A DNA stretch of 29,082 nucleotides from an uncultured Marvinbryantia sp. Its GTDB lineage: Bacteria; Bacillota; Clostridia; Lachnospirales; Lachnospiraceae. Where the stretch lies: the NCBI GenBank assembly GCA_934373455.1, contig CAKRON010000023.1, forward strand, positions 1-29,082, read 5' to 3'. The position numbers and the translations under genes are program-made. The notes below the pieces were generated by a model. The model ran no database searches, was not told the DNA's origin, and saw only the letters and a program-made list of their open reading frames with translations. This document shows, piece by piece, positions 1-8,198 of the stretch. The stretch's first letter is position 1. The number at the start of each line of letters is the position of its first letter.

Positions 1-860
1 TATACTTTGATCAAAAACGCAATCACCAGCATAAATGGTGATGCGATAACCAGACCTGCCAGCGAGAATACAATGTCCATAACCCTTTTAACAAATTCCT
101 GTTCGACAGTCAGTCCTCTGTTTCTGGAAAGCATCAGTGTGGTGTCAAATAAATGGATGCTGTCTGCATTCCTCAGCAGAATATCTGAGATCTTCGGTAT
201 ACTGTAGCATCTGATATTCTTTTCAAAACAATATTTCAGGAACACATTTCTTTCATGCGAAGGAATATCTCCCAGAATAACAGCCGGATATTCTGCAATC
301 TTTTCTTTGATCTTCTCTTCTCCCCATGAAAGATGTACCATCTCACAGATATTATACTTATCTTCTCTTGTGGAAATCTTCTGAATCAGATCTTTCGGAT
401 TGTGCGTACCATAAACCAGCAGCATATTCCGAGGCGGATATATTCTTTCATAAATCATCCGCATAAATACAACCCAGGCAATTACGATCACCAGATCTAT
501 CCCTGTCATATATACCAGTGGCAGAATGTGTCTGGTAAACTTCCATCGTCCAATCAGTGACAACTGCAGATATGTGATCATATTCACACAAAGTACCGAA
601 AGAATCTGCGAATATAGTACCTCAAAAACTCTCAGATATCCAACTTTGAATCCTCCATATATACGGTAAAACAGGAATATCATCAAGGCATACTGGCCAA
701 TTACTACAAAGTTTCCCTTATTCCAGAATGTCTTTCCGATGATTTCTTCATCTGCGTAATAATGAAACCATATATAGGCAAAAATTGCTGTCTCAAGAGC
801 TACGATCAATGCAGAAGCCAGAAACATAATCATTCTCTTATACTGTTCTCTTTTTTTCAT
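1..860 (-). CDS. Polyprenyl-phosphate sugar-1-phosphate transferase, 3' end cut by window edge
   Basis: I translated this open frame from the ATG at 858-860; it runs off the window at base 1 with no stop, giving at least 286 residues. The N-terminal part has several hydrophobic membrane helices (about residues 10-30, 47-63 and a pair around 75-130), followed by a soluble Rossmann-like segment. The last visible residues (RGLTVEQEFVKRVMDI, then a hydrophobic hairpin) are the start of the bacterial sugar transferase domain seen in WcaJ/PglC-type enzymes. Those enzymes move a sugar-1-phosphate onto undecaprenyl phosphate at the inner membrane face, the first step of exopolysaccharide repeat assembly. 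The catalytic Asp-Glu part lies outside the window. GAAGG/AGGG ribosome binding sequence precedes the ATG. It is the third gene of a leftward group with the two membrane-protein ORFs upstream. Confidence 0.85.
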   Translation of the reverse strand, partial: MKKREQYKRMIMFLASALIVALETAIFAYIWFHYYADEEIIGKTFWNKGNFVVIGQYALMIFLFYRIYGGFKVGYLRVFEVLYSQILSVLCVNMITYLQLSLIGRWKFTRHILPLVYMTGIDLVIVIAWVVFMRMIYERIYPPRNMLLVYGTHNPKDLIQKISTREDKYNICEMVHLSWGEEKIKEKIAEYPAVILGDIPSHERNVFLKYCFEKNIRCYSIPKISDILLRNADSIHLFDTTLMLSRNRGLTVEQEFVKRVMDIVFSLAGLVIASPFMLVIAFLIKV

Positions 861-931
861 GATCCCTACCTTCTGTAAAAACTATTCATCACATTCTACA
901 ACATTTTTATCTAAAATACAACACAAAGCTT

Positions 932-1729
932 CTATGGTCTCCATCTCATATCTTTATATACGACATAACTGCCTACTTTTCCGATTACTTCAAAGTGGTA
1001 CTGTGCCATGCCGTCTATCCTTCCGTCACCATCCGGAAGAACAATATAATTACATTTAATGTTCCTGCATTTCTTTACCAGAGTCTGATAATCCAATGTC
1101 TCATCGTCCAAAGCCTTTACGATATATCTTCCTCCGCTTCCTGGTTCCCAGTAATCTCCCTTTCTTCCATATACCTGATGAATACTGGCATCATATACGC
1201 GAATATATGGCACCATATCTTCCGGTGCTGCCAGAAGTACCCATTCATCTTCACTTCCTCTGTTAGCATTTACTATATCACAAATCGCAACCGGTGATTC
1301 CGGTATCTTCTCCCAGTTTGTTCTCTTTTCATATGGGCAGTCTTCTACATAAATAAACTGTCCAAGGACGATCAGCACACCTGCAAAAGCTGCAATGGAA
1401 GCTGCCTTACACCATTTTGACTTTAGTTTCAACCAGATCTTTACCATAGCATATGCAATGATAATCGGAAGCGGCATCATCCAGAGCATTCGCCAGTAAA
1501 CCAAAGTACCGATTGCTTTTGTAATCATCGCAGACGTCACCGGACAAAAATATACTACCGTAAATAAAATACTGTATCCGATAAATAATCTTCTGTGACA
1601 CTTCTCTTCTTTTCTCAGCAAAATATAGATCAGTGCCAGAATCATCAGTATAAAATGCAGTCCTTCATCATTAAATTCAAGCAGCCAGTTCACAGACATT
1701 TTTAATTGATTTATGATAAAATCTGTCAT
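932..1729 (-). CDS. Membrane protein, likely C-terminal half of a DUF6077-like protein
   Basis: 265 residues. About four or five hydrophobic helices fill the first 130 residues, including a typical Pro-rich LYWRMLWMMPLP-like stretch; a soluble C-terminal domain of about 130 residues follows. The arrangement resembles the second half of large Lachnospiraceae membrane proteins of the DUF6077 type, often found in cell-surface polysaccharide clusters; their activity is not established, to my knowledge. The start ATG (1727-1729) has an AGGAG sequence five bases upstream, so it can be translated on its own. It begins 21 bases after the stop of the preceding membrane protein and in the same reading frame, so the two may be one protein broken by a single stop codon. 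The family name is from memory of the pattern, not a search. Confidence 0.65.
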   Translation of the reverse strand: MTDFIINQLKMSVNWLLEFNDEGLHFILMILALIYILLRKEEKCHRRLFIGYSILFTVVYFCPVTSAMITKAIGTLVYWRMLWMMPLPIIIAYAMVKIWLKLKSKWCKAASIAAFAGVLIVLGQFIYVEDCPYEKRTNWEKIPESPVAICDIVNANRGSEDEWVLLAAPEDMVPYIRVYDASIHQVYGRKGDYWEPGSGGRYIVKALDDETLDYQTLVKKCRNIKCNYIVLPDGDGRIDGMAQYHFEVIGKVGSYVVYKDMRWRP

Positions 1730-1750
1730 GATCTCTCCTGTCTTTTCTCT

Positions 1751-2749
1751 TTATCTTAACATTTTCAGTACAATGTATAATACACCATACAAGAATGCGA
1801 ATATTCCCAGCATCACAATCGGAAGGGCAATGCCCATGGAGGAAACCAGGCAGCATGAAAAAGTCGCAATCCACAGAATTATGAGATTTCCTTTTTCTCT
1901 TGGTCTGCTGGCCATCCGATAACAATGATAAAACAAAAATGGAAACAACACCGCTGCCAATGTCGCTTTTCCCTGCCAGATACGCACCAGAAGTACTGAT
2001 CCCTGATTTCTCATACAATAATAGGAAGTAACATGTACCATAGAAAGAAATAGAATAAATAATCCTGTCATTTTTTCTTCCCCGGCATTGCTGTGATCTG
2101 CATCAAACAATAATCTTCCCATGGACCTGTATACCAGATAAGCAATCACAACCAGCACCGGAGCCAGTATCGTATGCGCCAGCGTCGATGGATGTACGCC
2201 AATATATTTGCTCAAAAATGCCTGATACATATAAAATGGTGACAAACAATATCTTAAATTTAATGCCTGTACTGCCTTTCCGGTATAGGCTGAAAACCGA
2301 TACATGGTATCCGTCTCAACTGCTGTAGTTGCAACTGCAATAAAATATGCATCATCCAGATTTGTCACCATATATTGTATATAATAATATGCCTGAACAG
2401 CCACTGCAGCCACTGCGGCATATACCGTCCATGCATGATGAAACAATTCTTTAAAAAATGTCACTGTCATCCTGATGAGCCATTTTCTCCCAAAAAAGCA
2501 GCCGGCAGCTGCCAGTACCATATAGATTGCCGCCAGGATCCTGCAAAACGTGTGAAATGCCGCTCCATTTAATATCAATGGTACTGCAATCATCTGACAA
2601 ATCGCAAACATCGTAAAATACCCTGCTGTCAGGCATTCTGCTATATTATCCTGTTCTCGTTTCCATCTGAAAAGAACCAGGATTCCAAGAAAAAAAGGTA
2701 TGATGCCCATCCATACCATGCTTTTCATTACTATTATCCACATCTTCAT
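1751..2749 (-). CDS. Polytopic membrane protein, likely N-terminal half of a DUF6077-like protein
   Basis: 332 residues, mostly hydrophobic, with about eight or nine predicted membrane helices. A loop motif near residues 130-150 (NLDDAYFIAVATTAVETDT) resembles the conserved acidic DDAYY/F-type loop of DUF6077 proteins and of some membrane glycosyltransferase-like proteins. No function can be assigned. The first ATG (2747-2749) directly abuts its AGAGGA sequence; the second ATG (2741-2743) lies six bases after it and is the better-spaced start. The gene heads a leftward group with the next ORF and the sugar transferase, from a promoter at 2782-2810. The protein ends in TAA, yet the following gene continues in the same frame seven codons later. 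Confidence 0.7.
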   Translation of the reverse strand: MKMWIIVMKSMVWMGIIPFFLGILVLFRWKREQDNIAECLTAGYFTMFAICQMIAVPLILNGAAFHTFCRILAAIYMVLAAAGCFFGRKWLIRMTVTFFKELFHHAWTVYAAVAAVAVQAYYYIQYMVTNLDDAYFIAVATTAVETDTMYRFSAYTGKAVQALNLRYCLSPFYMYQAFLSKYIGVHPSTLAHTILAPVLVVIAYLVYRSMGRLLFDADHSNAGEEKMTGLFILFLSMVHVTSYYCMRNQGSVLLVRIWQGKATLAAVLFPFLFYHCYRMASRPREKGNLIILWIATFSCCLVSSMGIALPIVMLGIFAFLYGVLYIVLKMLR

Positions 2750-2781
2750 TCCTCTTTTACGTTTTCAAAGAATTCTTTTTT

Positions 2782-2810
2782 ATTCTAACGTATGACTATC
2801 GTTTTAGCAA
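2782..2810 (-). promoter_or_regulatory. Sigma-A-type promoter for the leftward polysaccharide genes
   Basis: On the minus strand TTGCTA (2810-2805) and TAGAAT (2787-2782) are separated by exactly 17 bases. This lies 33 bases upstream of the membrane-protein start, the right place and direction. Both boxes match four to five of six consensus bases. It is divergent to the promoter at 2863-2891. Confidence 0.55.
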
Positions 2811-2818
2811 GACTATCC

Positions 2819-2850
2819 TCATTATTTACTCATTATTTACTTATTATTTC
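2819..2850. repeat. Short tandem repeat, 11-base unit
   Basis: The unit TCATTATTTAC occurs at 2819-2829 and again at 2830-2840, followed by a degenerate third copy (TTATTATTTC, 2841-2850). It sits between the two divergent promoters, just upstream of the -35 box at 2863. It could be a binding site array, an AT-rich UP-like element, or simple slippage. Confidence 0.5.
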
Positions 2851-2862
2851 CCTATTTTCTTC

Positions 2863-2891
2863 TTGTAGAACTGATATTCGGATGATATAAT
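2863..2891 (+). promoter_or_regulatory. Sigma-A-type promoter for the L,D-transpeptidase gene
   Basis: TTGTAG (2863-2868) and a perfect TATAAT (2886-2891) with a 17-base spacer. Transcription would begin near 2898, leaving a leader of about 37 bases before the ATG at 2935, with a strong AAGGAGG at 2923-2929. Confidence 0.7.
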
Positions 2892-2934
2892 TTAAGTACC
2901 TAAAAATAAACTTAAAATTGCAAAGGAGGCCTCT

Positions 2935-4278
2935 ATGAACACCAAAAGGAAAAAAACTCTTGCTTCCGTTTTTCTGTTTTTCTGCCTGCTCTTTTCTCTG
3001 TCCTGTCTGGCATCCGCAGGCTGGCAAACGGAAAACGGTGCCACTTACTATTATACCAATGGTAAGAAAGCGGTCGGTATCAAAACTATCAAAAACAAGA
3101 AATATCTGTTTGATTCCAGCGGCAAACTAATTACAAATCAGGTCACAAAATACAGGGGCAAACTGTATGTCAGTCAGAAAACCGGTATTCTACTGACTTC
3201 CTGGGGAAAGTATAACGGAAAAAGCTATTACGGTACTTCATCAGGCGCTCTGAAAACAGGATTATGCAACTACAAAAATAACTACTATTATTTTGACAGA
3301 GCCAACGGCTCCATGGTTAAAAAAGCATGGGTCATTATAAATAAGAAATATTACTATTTCACATCCACCGGTAAAGCTTATCGAAATAAAGTCGCCACGA
3401 TCGGAGGCAACAAATATCTGTTTGATGCCAAAGGTGTGAGAACCAGTGGTGTAAAGCGGCTCGGTACATATTATTATTTATTTGGACCTAAGACCGGAAA
3501 AATGCAGTTTGGTTCTGTAAAATATGGCAGATACTATTATTTCTTTAACCAGAAAACAGGTCGTGCCATCACAAATGCATGGAAGACCATGAAAAACGGA
3601 ACGAAATATCATTATGACAGTCAGGGACGCCGCCAGACAGGCTGGCTGATACTTGGTTCTAAAAAATATTACCTGGATCCGGCCAAGCAGGGTGCCATGA
3701 CTACCGGTAAGAAAAAAATTGGTGGAAAAACTTATAATTTTGGTAAAAAAGGTTATATCACATATAGTCCTTCATCCAGAAATATCGTAGTCAAAGTAAA
3801 CCGTAAGAAATGCGTCATCACTGTTTATGATAAGGGTGTACCGATCAAAGCTATGACTTGTTCTGTAGGAAGACGCGGCAACGATACACCGGTTGGTGTA
3901 TTTACCATCAAAGATCATCTTTCCTGGGCGATTCTGGACGGTCCGTCCCTCGGACAGTACAGCAGCCATTTTCTTCCGGAATACTTATTCCACTCAGTTC
4001 CAATGCATACCCTGCGGCGTGATCCATACAAAGTATCTGCCAGTGATTACAACAAGCTTGGAAAACCAGCTTCAGCCGGCTGTATCCGTCTGAGTATTGC
4101 AGATGCGAAGTGGATTTACTACCATGTTCCAATTGGTTCTACCGTAGTCATCAGTGACAATGAAGCAACACCTCTTGGAAAACCAGCTACCACCAAGATG
4201 CCAAAAGGCACAGTTGGCGCAGATCCAACAGATGATTTCAAAAATCCGGCAGGATATGATGTCACTATAAAGAAATAA
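2935..4278 (+). CDS. Secreted L,D-transpeptidase (YkuD domain) with cell-wall-binding repeats
   Basis: 447 residues. A signal peptide covers residues 1-28 (Lys/Arg start, hydrophobic core, Ala-x-Ala-type end before GW). Residues about 29-280 are tandem aromatic, Gly/Lys-rich repeats (YYY/YLF patterns, about 20 residues each) of the choline/glucan-binding class, which anchor proteins at the cell surface. The YkuD catalytic domain covers about 283-410, with His353, Cys383 and Arg385 in SAGCIRLS. YkuD enzymes make 3-3 cross-links or attach substrates to peptidoglycan through an acyl-cysteine. The usual His of the SHGC motif is Ala here (SAGC), a variant I recall as common in clostridial homologues. 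The start is set by AAGGAGG six bases upstream. It is a single-gene unit with its own promoter and terminator. Confidence 0.9.
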   Translation: MNTKRKKTLASVFLFFCLLFSLSCLASAGWQTENGATYYYTNGKKAVGIKTIKNKKYLFDSSGKLITNQVTKYRGKLYVSQKTGILLTSWGKYNGKSYYGTSSGALKTGLCNYKNNYYYFDRANGSMVKKAWVIINKKYYYFTSTGKAYRNKVATIGGNKYLFDAKGVRTSGVKRLGTYYYLFGPKTGKMQFGSVKYGRYYYFFNQKTGRAITNAWKTMKNGTKYHYDSQGRRQTGWLILGSKKYYLDPAKQGAMTTGKKKIGGKTYNFGKKGYITYSPSSRNIVVKVNRKKCVITVYDKGVPIKAMTCSVGRRGNDTPVGVFTIKDHLSWAILDGPSLGQYSSHFLPEYLFHSVPMHTLRRDPYKVSASDYNKLGKPASAGCIRLSIADAKWIYYHVPIGSTVVISDNEATPLGKPATTKMPKGTVGADPTDDFKNPAGYDVTIKK

Positions 4279-4286
4279 CTGAATCT

Positions 4287-4337
4287 AAAAAAAGATACCC
4301 GGAGAGCTTTTCATTCCTCTCCGGGTATCTTTTTTTT
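4287..4337. terminator. Bidirectional intrinsic terminator
   Basis: A perfect 16-base stem (AAAGATACCCGGAGAG at 4291-4306 with its complement at 4317-4332) and a 10-base loop. It is flanked by a run of A on the left and a run of T on the right, so it can end transcription from both sides. It separates the convergent transpeptidase gene and the HPr-like gene, whose stop codon region lies in the T run. Confidence 0.9.
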
Positions 4338-4602
4338 ATTCTTCTCCGAGTCCACTTTCTATCAATCTGGTAAGATTTTCCAGTGCCGCTTCTTCGTCTT
4401 CGCCGTCACAGGTCAATATAATCGTATCTTCGCATTTCACGCAGGCACTCAGGACATTCAGTACACTCTTTGCATTCGTCGTAGTATTCCCAAATGTCAG
4501 TGTTATGGATGATTGGTATTTGATTGCTTCTGTACATAATGCTGCTGCTGGTTTCAGATGTAATCCCGCCCTGTTTTTTATTGTAAATGCTCTGCTTACC
4601 AT
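4336..4602 (-). CDS. HPr-family phosphocarrier protein
   Basis: 88 residues, the usual HPr length. The phosphorylation motif reads GLHLKPA with His15 present. Ser46 in NAKSVLNVLSA is at the regulatory position that HPr kinase/phosphorylase modifies in Firmicutes. HPr normally carries phosphate from enzyme I to sugar permeases, and Ser46-phosphorylated HPr works with CcpA. The usual Ala-Arg after His15 (GIHARPA) is replaced by Leu-Lys, so this may be a paralogue with a regulatory or altered role. The ATG lies only two bases after the cdaR stop, and its GGAGGG ribosome site is inside the last cdaR codons, implying coupled translation. It is not next to a ptsI gene, as a main HPr gene usually is. 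Confidence 0.88.
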   Translation of the reverse strand: MVSRAFTIKNRAGLHLKPAAALCTEAIKYQSSITLTFGNTTTNAKSVLNVLSACVKCEDTIILTCDGEDEEAALENLTRLIESGLGEE

Positions 4603-4604
4603 AT

Positions 4605-5930
4605 TTAGCCCTCCGTGTTTGCTTCTACTTCTGCCTCATTATCCTGATCCTCGATATTTACCACAATCGATACATCATTCACCAGTTCATATCCTTCCGG
4701 CAGACTAACTGTAACCGGAAGTGTATAACTTCCATTGATCTCACAATTCTTCAGATCAATCTCTGCAGATATATCTTCCAGCTTCAGATCAATGTCCTTA
4801 TTTTCTTCTATGGTTTTTACACTAATGGCGATCACATCTGCCGGAGAGAAAATAAGCTTTTTCTCTGAAGGTGTATTGTGCATAATAATATCCGATATCG
4901 GCATCTGGAATGTCTTGCTTCCCACTTCATCGATTCCTACATGCACAGAAATGACAGATGAAATATCACTTTCCAGTCGGATGTTGTCATACAAATTCAG
5001 TGTATCATTTAAATCCACTGTGAAATCCTGTGTCTCTGAAAGTCCTTCCACTGAAATATCATCTTTCAATGTAAGTACACCATCCAGTTCCTCGATCGCT
5101 CCTTCTGCTGCCACCAGATTAATGGTCTGTGGTGACAATGTCATAGACGAAACTTTATATCCCGGTGCCACTTCACCTGAAATATTAGCTTTCAGAGGAA
5201 TGTCATTATATATTTTCCAGATCTCTGTTTTTACTTCAGCCGAATTATTCTGCAAACTGACACCATCACTGTTTTTCAGTTCCAGATTGCTCATCTGCCC
5301 ATCCGTCAAAGCTGCACCATTCTTATCTTCAATCCTTACAGGATAAAAATGTGTAGAATCTGTATTCATATTTGTCACATCTACAGATACCGTTACCTTA
5401 CCAATGATGTTGATTAATGACTGCGGTCCGGCTATACGTATCGTATCTCCTGTCACAATTGTCGTCTTCCCTACTTCATACCCTTTTTCCGTCTTACCGG
5501 TTGTAACAACGGCGATACCAAAATTTTGTTCCACTTTGTCTTCCATGCTGATCTTCAATGAAGAAGGAACAATTCTGATATCTTCCTGATGTATTCGCGC
5601 ATCCTCACAGCTAATCTCCAACGGAATCGTTCCAAGGGCAGCATTATAATTCTCCATATCAGCCTTCACTGTGAAACTTCCGGAATTCAGTGTCGCACGG
5701 ATGGATTTCCGAGCTGTAACATACACATTGATTTTGTCTACCCCATCTACTACCGTAAATGTTTTATTGGCATTTGTTATCGTATCCTGATTTTTGATTG
5801 TAATTGGCACATTTTTATATACCTGAGTACTTTCCGGATCATTCGTATTCGTTACCAACAGCCAGATCAGGCAGGAAACCAGAAGAGAAATAATCTTCAG
5901 ACTCAGATTGTTTGTCCATTTATGCTTCAT
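4605..5930 (-). CDS. cdaR: YbbR-domain protein, regulator of diadenylate cyclase (CdaR)
   Basis: 441 residues. One N-terminal membrane anchor (about residues 10-27: LKIISLLVSCLIWLLVTN) is followed by a large extracytoplasmic beta-rich part made of about four YbbR repeats of roughly 80-90 residues, recognisable by recurring V-x-V-x-V and P-x-x-I/V patterns. CdaR binds and modulates the membrane cyclase CdaA in Bacillus and Listeria. Its start overlaps the end of cdaA by 11 bases, and the HPr-like gene follows after two bases. In many Firmicutes glmM follows next; it is not in this window, the HPr-like gene taking that place. Confidence 0.88.
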   Translation of the reverse strand: MKHKWTNNLSLKIISLLVSCLIWLLVTNTNDPESTQVYKNVPITIKNQDTITNANKTFTVVDGVDKINVYVTARKSIRATLNSGSFTVKADMENYNAALGTIPLEISCEDARIHQEDIRIVPSSLKISMEDKVEQNFGIAVVTTGKTEKGYEVGKTTIVTGDTIRIAGPQSLINIIGKVTVSVDVTNMNTDSTHFYPVRIEDKNGAALTDGQMSNLELKNSDGVSLQNNSAEVKTEIWKIYNDIPLKANISGEVAPGYKVSSMTLSPQTINLVAAEGAIEELDGVLTLKDDISVEGLSETQDFTVDLNDTLNLYDNIRLESDISSVISVHVGIDEVGSKTFQMPISDIIMHNTPSEKKLIFSPADVIAISVKTIEENKDIDLKLEDISAEIDLKNCEINGSYTLPVTVSLPEGYELVNDVSIVVNIEDQDNEAEVEANTEG

Positions 5931-6813
5931 CTGTTTCTTTTCCCTTCTTTCTTAATATTCCTACTCCCGGAATGCCTTTCTTACCGGTCGGCACTTTATT
6001 CTGCAATGCAATCAGACAGGCTCGCAATTCCTCTTCTTTTACATTGTGGCGTAATCGCCCTCTCTGTGCAATGGAAATTCTTCCTGTTTCTTCGGATACT
6101 ATAATCGTTACAGAATCTGTCACCTCACTGATTCCCACACCTGCTCTGTGTCTGGTACCAAGTGCTTTGCTCAATGAAAGATTTTCTGACAAAGGCAGGT
6201 AACAGGTTGCTGATCTGATCTTATCTCCTTTGATAATGACAGCGCCATCATGAAGTGGCGTGTTATGTTCAAAAATATTGATGAGAAGCTGACTGCTGAC
6301 AATCGCATCCAGATCAATACCGGTACGCTCATACTCTTCCAGTGTTTCATTCTGCTGCAATACAATCAACGCTCCCGTTTTCACCTTTGCCATTTCCAAA
6401 GTAGCTCGGATCAGTTCATTCACCGTCTTATCGCTGCATCTCTGCTCCACGACTTTGTCAGTCACTCCACCGAAAATATTCACGAGAAACATTTTTTCTC
6501 CAAGGATTTCCAACGCTTTTCGCAGCTCCGGCTGGAAGATAATAATTGCCGTGATAATTGCAATATTAAATCCCTTATTAATAATGAAAATTAAGGTATC
6601 CATATGGAACAGGTAGACAAGTGCCACAAAAAATCCCAGAAAAATAATTCCTTTTAATAATGTCCAGGCTCTTGTATTCTTGATCCATACTAATATAGTG
6701 TATACCAGAAACGACAGCAGAATGATTTCTATTACATCAATGATACCAATCGGCATCCGAAAGATATACAGACCCGGAAGATATTGCATAAACCACATTT
6801 TTATTGTCTGCAT
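5920..6813 (-). CDS. cdaA: Diadenylate cyclase CdaA (c-di-AMP synthase)
   Basis: 297 residues. Three membrane helices occupy about residues 20-95, then a DisA_N-type cyclase domain to about residue 265. Both catalytic motifs are intact: HDGA (Asp189-Gly-Ala) and GTRHRAG (Arg221-His-Arg). The enzyme joins two ATP to c-di-AMP, which controls potassium and osmolyte transport and cell-wall homeostasis. The start ATG (6811-6813) has AAAGGAG eight bases upstream. It lies three bases after the stop of the unknown membrane protein and overlaps cdaR by 11 bases. Confidence 0.95.
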   Translation of the reverse strand: MQTIKMWFMQYLPGLYIFRMPIGIIDVIEIILLSFLVYTILVWIKNTRAWTLLKGIIFLGFFVALVYLFHMDTLIFIINKGFNIAIITAIIIFQPELRKALEILGEKMFLVNIFGGVTDKVVEQRCSDKTVNELIRATLEMAKVKTGALIVLQQNETLEEYERTGIDLDAIVSSQLLINIFEHNTPLHDGAVIIKGDKIRSATCYLPLSENLSLSKALGTRHRAGVGISEVTDSVTIIVSEETGRISIAQRGRLRHNVKEEELRACLIALQNKVPTGKKGIPGVGILRKKGKETDEA

Positions 6814-6816
6814 CTT

Positions 6817-7749
6817 CTATCTCCTTTCTGACCTTCTGCTTCTTTTTTTACGATAAACCTTTCTTTTTGGCACAGCCTTCACATAATAAAAATATTCATC
6901 GTCTTCAAATCGTACATTTTCCGTCCGGCGATAATCCAGGCTGAATAAAAATGCCTGCGCCGCTCCCGCCGTCAGAAGCACTGCTGACACATTCAGTATC
7001 TGTGCCGGAATCTCAATCTGCAGTCCCAATATAAAGGACGATACACATTGTAATATTATATAAACTAACAATCCAACTATCGCTGCTGCCATCCATGCAT
7101 ATCGAATGGCCATTCTCCGGATCAACCACACACCCCATAGCAAAACTGCCAAGGTTACTGCCGTTACCAACATCTGCCTGTTGCTTATCACCGCATTCAT
7201 CAATGCCGTCATCTTCTGCATCATTGCCTCTGCAGCATCAGAAGCAGTCGCCTGTAAGTTTCCTCCCATACGATTCGTCATCTCTATCAAATCATATGCC
7301 AGAACTCCAAAAATAACACCAACCGCAGATAATGGTCCTCCAATTAATCCAAACAGCACTGCCGCCGCACCCGGAATTCCCATCCGCATCGTAACAGCTG
7401 TCAATATCAGTGGAACTGCCGAATGGGGCGCTATGCTAAAATATAACAGCATCCCTATTATCAACATCCCACCGCCTGCAATCGCTGCTTCCAGTGAAAT
7501 TCCGTAAAAATGAATCAGAACCATTCCCGCTCCGATCATGACCGTACTGTTCGATGGCAAAAATGCACAGATCAATGCCAGCCCTACGGTCAACAATGGA
7601 TTTCTCAAAATTGCCGCCTGTCCAAGGGCGGAATTGATCATAGCAAAAGCACAAAATGCCATACAGAACTTGGCCAGTATTCGGATTGCAGTATCATGTT
7701 CCCCATAAAATCTGCTCAGGCGATCTCTTATGCCAAGTAATACTCTCAT
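6817..7749 (-). CDS. Polytopic membrane protein of unknown function
   Basis: 310 residues. About eight hydrophobic helices cover residues 20-265, rich in Ala, Gly, Ile and Leu, with Gly-Gly-rich loops such as IAGGGMLIIGM. The last 30 residues are a strongly basic tail (KRKVYRKKRSRRSERR) expected in the cytoplasm. I do not recognise the family. It overlaps the preceding small membrane protein by four bases (ATGA) and precedes cdaA by three, so the three are translated as a unit. This suggests a role tied to the membrane or envelope work of the c-di-AMP cluster, but that is context only. Confidence 0.8.
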   Translation of the reverse strand: MRVLLGIRDRLSRFYGEHDTAIRILAKFCMAFCAFAMINSALGQAAILRNPLLTVGLALICAFLPSNSTVMIGAGMVLIHFYGISLEAAIAGGGMLIIGMLLYFSIAPHSAVPLILTAVTMRMGIPGAAAVLFGLIGGPLSAVGVIFGVLAYDLIEMTNRMGGNLQATASDAAEAMMQKMTALMNAVISNRQMLVTAVTLAVLLWGVWLIRRMAIRYAWMAAAIVGLLVYIILQCVSSFILGLQIEIPAQILNVSAVLLTAGAAQAFLFSLDYRRTENVRFEDDEYFYYVKAVPKRKVYRKKRSRRSERR

Positions 7750-8177
7750 GCCTTTTCCTCTTTTCTTCCCCTTTTCATCATCTGTCTCTGATCTTCCCTG
7801 TCATATTCCTGCTCCAGCTGCGTCAGCATTTCACGATATTCTTCCAGATCTTTCAAAGCTCTGACATAACGAATACTTTGTATGCTATATGTCAGAACCA
7901 GAAAAAAACTAAGCCATACTGCATATAGAAACAGTATGCGTTTCCCCAGGCCCCATACATCGATTCTTGTGATATCTATCATCAAAGTTTCCGCATGATA
8001 CATGCCCCAGCCTGCCAGGATACAAAGAAATGCCGCACTTACCCGGAGTCCGTTTTTTATCATTTGTCTGCCAATGTAATCACTTCGAAAAAACGAACGT
8101 ACTCCCTGCAGCTGTTCTTTATGTGATTCTTCAAAAATAGCCAGTCTGGTCATCAGATAAATTCGTCTTTCGTTCAT
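7746..8177 (-). CDS. Small membrane protein of unknown function
   Basis: 143 residues. A basic N-terminal helical part (about 1-45) is followed by two membrane helices (about 46-62 and 76-98) and a charged, probably coiled-coil tail (about 100-135: LKDLEEYREMLTQLEQEYD) ending in Lys/Arg/Glu. No catalytic motif is visible. It begins 21 bases after comFC and overlaps the next membrane-protein gene by four bases, so the two likely work together. Confidence 0.78.
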   Translation of the reverse strand: MNERRIYLMTRLAIFEESHKEQLQGVRSFFRSDYIGRQMIKNGLRVSAAFLCILAGWGMYHAETLMIDITRIDVWGLGKRILFLYAVWLSFFLVLTYSIQSIRYVRALKDLEEYREMLTQLEQEYDREDQRQMMKRGRKEEKA

Positions 8178-8198
8178 TTCGCTATCCTCTTTTTCATT

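Noticed and set aside
2819..2850. Short repeats as a CRISPR array
   Set aside because: The 11-base units are directly adjacent without spacers; they are a simple tandem repeat.
4735..5346. A 203-codon plus-strand ORF inside cdaR
   Set aside because: Ser/Phe-rich shadow of the cdaR reading frame with no family pattern; cdaR has the expected anchor, repeats and operon coupling.
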